From the NCBI GenBank assembly GCA_019454705.1, contig JACFNS010000049.1:1453-10795 (forward strand): 9,343 nucleotides of DNA, written 5' to 3'. The notes under the pieces were generated by a model, which had not been told where the DNA came from, made no database searches, and saw nothing but the letters and a program-made list of their open reading frames with translations. The stretch's first letter is position 1; every line of letters starts with the position of its first letter. A program made the position numbers and the translations under genes. This document shows, one piece after another, positions 7,070-9,343 of this stretch. The stretch comes from Taibaiella sp. (GTDB lineage Bacteria; Bacteroidota; Bacteroidia; Chitinophagales; Chitinophagaceae).

Positions 7070-8851
7070 ATGAAACTATTGCTTCAATATTTAAGTCGTT
7101 ATAAAGGATTAGTAGTACTGGCATTATTCCTTGCTGCTATCAACCAGGTATTTTCCCTGCTCGACCCGTATATCTTCGGGCGCTATATTATTGACCCCTT
7201 TGCCAAACAGCCGGACAAGTGGACACAGGATGAATTCCTGAAAGGAATTACCGTAGGCCTGCTCATGCTCATTGGTACTGCTATGGTTTCCCGCATTGCC
7301 AAGGCCTTCCAGGACTATACGGTCAATGTCATTATTCAGAAATTCGGTGCCAGGATTTATACTGATGGCCTGCGCCATGCACTGCGGCTGCCATTCAGCG
7401 AGTTTGAAGACCAGCGAAGCGGCGAAACATTATCAATACTGCAAAAGGTGCGTACAGATACAGAGAAGTTTATCAGTGTATTTGTGAATGTACTATTTGC
7501 TACTATAGTGGGTATAGTATTTGTGATTATCTATGCGCTGTCGCTCAATTCCTGGTTGGTAGTTATATACCTGGGTGGAGCTATACTTTTAGGCATCCTT
7601 ACCAGTATGCTCAGCAAAAAGATAAAGGTCATACAGAAGAACATTGTAAAAGAAACTACGGCGCTTGCGGGTTCTACTACCGAATCATTGCGCAATATTG
7701 AGCTGGTGAAAAGTCTTGGCCTTACCCAGCAGGAGGTACGCAGGCTGAACGCGACTACCATAAAAATACTCGGGCTGGAGCTGAAAAAAGTACGTAGTAT
7801 CCGTGCTATCTCTTTTGTGCAGGGCACTTTTGTCAATTTCCTCAGGCAGCTTATTATGTTCGCCCTGCTCTATTTTATTTTCAAGAACGAACTGACATTG
7901 GGCCAGATGGTCACTATGCAGTTCTATACCTTCTTCATATTCGGCCCCCTGCAGGAGCTGGGCAATGTCATACTCACATACCGTGAAGCGGAAGCATCGT
8001 TAAGCAACTTGAAAGCTTTGTTTGCCAAAAAAGTAGAAGAAAAGCCCGCCCAGCCTAAACAGATACAGGGCATCAAAAAACTGCGGTTTGAAGATGTAAG
8101 CTTCAAACACAACACAGCCGCACATCCCGCACTGGAGCATATATCTTTCGAGGCCCAAACCGGTGATACTATTGCGTTTGTCGGCCCATCCGGTTCGGGC
8201 AAAACTACATTAGTGAAACTGCTTGTAGGGTTGTATCAGCCAAAGAGCGGTGGCATTTATTACAACGACATCAATAATAAAGAAATTGACTTTGACGAAC
8301 TCCGTCACCAGATAGGATTTGTAACACAGGACACGCAATTATTCTCTGGTACAATTAAAGAAAACCTGTTGTTCGTCAATCCGTCTGCAACAGATGAACA
8401 GATACTGGATGTGTTGAACAAATCGGCCTGCCAAAACCTACTGGCACGTGCTGAAAATGGTATTGATACCATGATAGGAGAGGGAGGGTTAAAACTTTCC
8501 GGTGGCGAACGCCAGCGCCTTTCTATAGCACGTGCTTTGCTGAGGCAACCTAAACTGATGATTTTTGACGAGGCTACATCGGCTTTAGATTCGCTGACTG
8601 AAGAAGAGATTTCGCATACCATAAAAGACATTACTGCAAAGCGGGAACATATCACTGTGATGATAGCCCACAGGTTGTCAACCATTATGCACGCCGACAG
8701 GATATACGTATTGGAAAGGGGCAGGATAATAGAAACCGGCACCCATATGGAGCTGATTGAGGGCAAAGGGTTGTACTACGCCATGTGGCGCCAGCAGATA
8801 GGCGAGCGCAAAGAGGTGAGGGCGGCGGTTCCTGCTAATGGTGGATTATAA
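7070..8851 (+). CDS. ABC exporter, fused membrane and ATP-binding domains (593 aa)
   Basis: This is a type IV (MsbA/Sav1866-like) half-transporter expected to act as a homodimer in the inner membrane, coupling ATP hydrolysis to export of a lipid, drug, peptide or other substrate. Six hydrophobic segments lie at roughly residues 14-34, 59-80, 134-158, 160-181, 253-275 and 280-300. The ATPase domain starts near 335. Motifs are complete: Walker A GPSGSGKTT (372-380), Q-loop Gln420 in FVTQDTQLFSG, signature LSGGERQ (476-482), Walker B LMIFDE with Asp500 and catalytic Glu501, D-loop SALD (504-507) and switch His534 in MIAHRLSTI. With no degenerate site, homodimer function is plausible. Length is normal for the family. 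The ATG at 7070 directly precedes the first membrane segment. Its stop overlaps that of the convergent nadB. The substrate cannot be told from sequence, so no gene symbol is given. Confidence 0.95.
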   Translation: MKLLLQYLSRYKGLVVLALFLAAINQVFSLLDPYIFGRYIIDPFAKQPDKWTQDEFLKGITVGLLMLIGTAMVSRIAKAFQDYTVNVIIQKFGARIYTDGLRHALRLPFSEFEDQRSGETLSILQKVRTDTEKFISVFVNVLFATIVGIVFVIIYALSLNSWLVVIYLGGAILLGILTSMLSKKIKVIQKNIVKETTALAGSTTESLRNIELVKSLGLTQQEVRRLNATTIKILGLELKKVRSIRAISFVQGTFVNFLRQLIMFALLYFIFKNELTLGQMVTMQFYTFFIFGPLQELGNVILTYREAEASLSNLKALFAKKVEEKPAQPKQIQGIKKLRFEDVSFKHNTAAHPALEHISFEAQTGDTIAFVGPSGSGKTTLVKLLVGLYQPKSGGIYYNDINNKEIDFDELRHQIGFVTQDTQLFSGTIKENLLFVNPSATDEQILDVLNKSACQNLLARAENGIDTMIGEGGLKLSGGERQRLSIARALLRQPKLMIFDEATSALDSLTEEEISHTIKDITAKREHITVMIAHRLSTIMHADRIYVLERGRIIETGTHMELIEGKGLYYAMWRQQIGERKEVRAAVPANGGL

Positions 8852-9343
8852 TACGATATTCTGCACCAGTGCGCTTTTTTCAGGATAGTCCAGGTTGTAA
8901 TGCAGGCCCCGGCTCTCTTTCCTGAATTGCGCACTTTTCACTATCAGGTAGCCTATTGTTATCAGGTTGCGCAGTTCGCATAGTTGCGGCGACAAGGTGC
9001 TTGTCCTGTACAGGTGTTCTGTTTCTTCATGCAGCAGGTCCAACCGGCGCATAGCACGTTCCAGGCGCATGTCGTTGCGCACTATACCTACATAATCACT
9101 CATCACCTGCTGTATCTCTTTCAGGCTTTGTGTAATTAATATCATCTCTTTTGGAGAGGATGTGCCGAGTGCATTCCAGTCGGGTATACGGTCATGTACG
9201 GTGGTAGATGCTATTTTCCCGGCAGCGTCTTCAGCACACCTGTGTGCAAATACCAGTGCCTCCAGCAGCGAATTGGATGCCAGCCTGTTAGCGCCGTGCA
9301 GCCCCGTGCTCGAACATTCGCCGCAGGCGTACAGGTACTTGAT
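8846..9343 (-). CDS. nadB: L-aspartate oxidase, C-terminal 165 residues (cut by window edge)
   Basis: On the minus strand the frame is open from base 9343 down to the TAA at 8846-8848; the N-terminal two thirds (full length is usually about 530 aa) lie beyond the window. NadB is a soluble flavoprotein that oxidises L-aspartate to iminoaspartate, which NadA condenses with dihydroxyacetone phosphate to form quinolinate in de novo NAD synthesis. The visible part begins YLYACGECSSTGLHGANR and continues LASNSLLE, the conserved FAD-contacting region of the fumarate reductase/NadB family. It ends with the helical C-terminal domain and the ESRGLHYNLDYP motif, which is characteristic of NadB rather than succinate dehydrogenase. 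An ATG at 9143-9145 lies in frame but is internal (in SPKEMILITQS), not the start. The gene converges on the ABC exporter and overlaps it by 6 bp. No nadA or nadC is visible in the window. Confidence 0.94.
   Translation of the reverse strand: MKYLYACGECSSTGLHGANRLASNSLLEALVFAHRCAEDAAGKIASTTVHDRIPDWNALGTSSPKEMILITQSLKEIQQVMSDYVGIVRNDMRLERAMRRLDLLHEETEHLYRTSTLSPQLCELRNLITIGYLIVKSAQFRKESRGLHYNLDYPEKSALVQNIVL

Noticed and set aside
8305..8766. 153-codon open frame on the minus strand inside the ABC exporter
   Set aside because: It is antisense to the ATPase motifs (signature, Walker B, H-loop), which are plainly coding in the + frame; no independent start signal or family resemblance.
8861..8880. 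Possible terminator for the exporter: short GCA/TGC hairpin followed by six T
   Set aside because: The stem is only 3-4 bp and the T run is explained by Lys/Ser codons of nadB on the other strand (EKS); too weak to call.
8846..9145. A stand-alone 99-residue minus-strand protein starting at the ATG at 9143-9145
   Set aside because: The frame continues upstream without a stop to the window edge and encodes the conserved NadB GLHGANR/LASNSLLE region, so that ATG is internal to nadB.
1..9343. CRISPR array, insertion sequence, tRNA, rRNA or phage genes
   Set aside because: No regularly spaced identical repeats, transposase or integrase motifs, or RNA gene cores were seen on either strand. The beta-helix repeats are protein-level only.

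Overview
The window looks like a chromosomal piece of a Bacteroidota genome, most likely Chitinophagaceae/Chitinophagales. This rests on two giant secreted proteins with type IX secretion system (T9SS) C-terminal sorting domains, an exact Bacteroidota-type -7 box (TAnnTTTG) before one gene, A-rich rather than Shine-Dalgarno-like leaders, and the flavour of the NadB and ABC exporter sequences. The family assignment is inference; no rRNA or marker tree is available here.

Layout. (1) Bases 1-2762, + strand: the 3' part of a large surface protein gene, cut by the left edge. (2) 2763-2994: an intergenic region with a very strong GC hairpin terminator, a second hairpin that shares bases with it, a 40-bp tract that is over 90% A/T, and weak promoter-like boxes. 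(3) 2995-6936, + strand: a complete tandem paralogue of the first gene, 1313 aa. It has a signal peptide, two N-terminal beta-rich regions, a right-handed beta-helix, a conserved domain I cannot name, three Ig-like modules, a PKD-like module and a T9SS type A tail. (4) 6937-7069: an intrinsic terminator followed by a promoter box. (5) 7070-8851, + strand: a complete single-chain ABC exporter (membrane domain plus ATPase) with every catalytic motif intact. (6) 8846-9343, - strand: the C-terminal 165 residues of L-aspartate oxidase (nadB), running off the right edge. Its stop codon overlaps the exporter's stop in a shared palindromic TTATAA.

How the genes relate. The two giant proteins are clearly related duplicates, presumably displayed on or released from the cell surface through T9SS. 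Terminators after each suggest separate transcription units. The ABC exporter has its own promoter box and nadB lies on the other strand, so I see no evidence that these two act with the surface proteins. No mobile element, CRISPR array, tRNA or rRNA is visible.

The points most worth a second look are the unnamed domain frozen between the paralogues (28 identical residues encoded with 18 synonymous differences) and the two mutually exclusive hairpins at 2792-2838.
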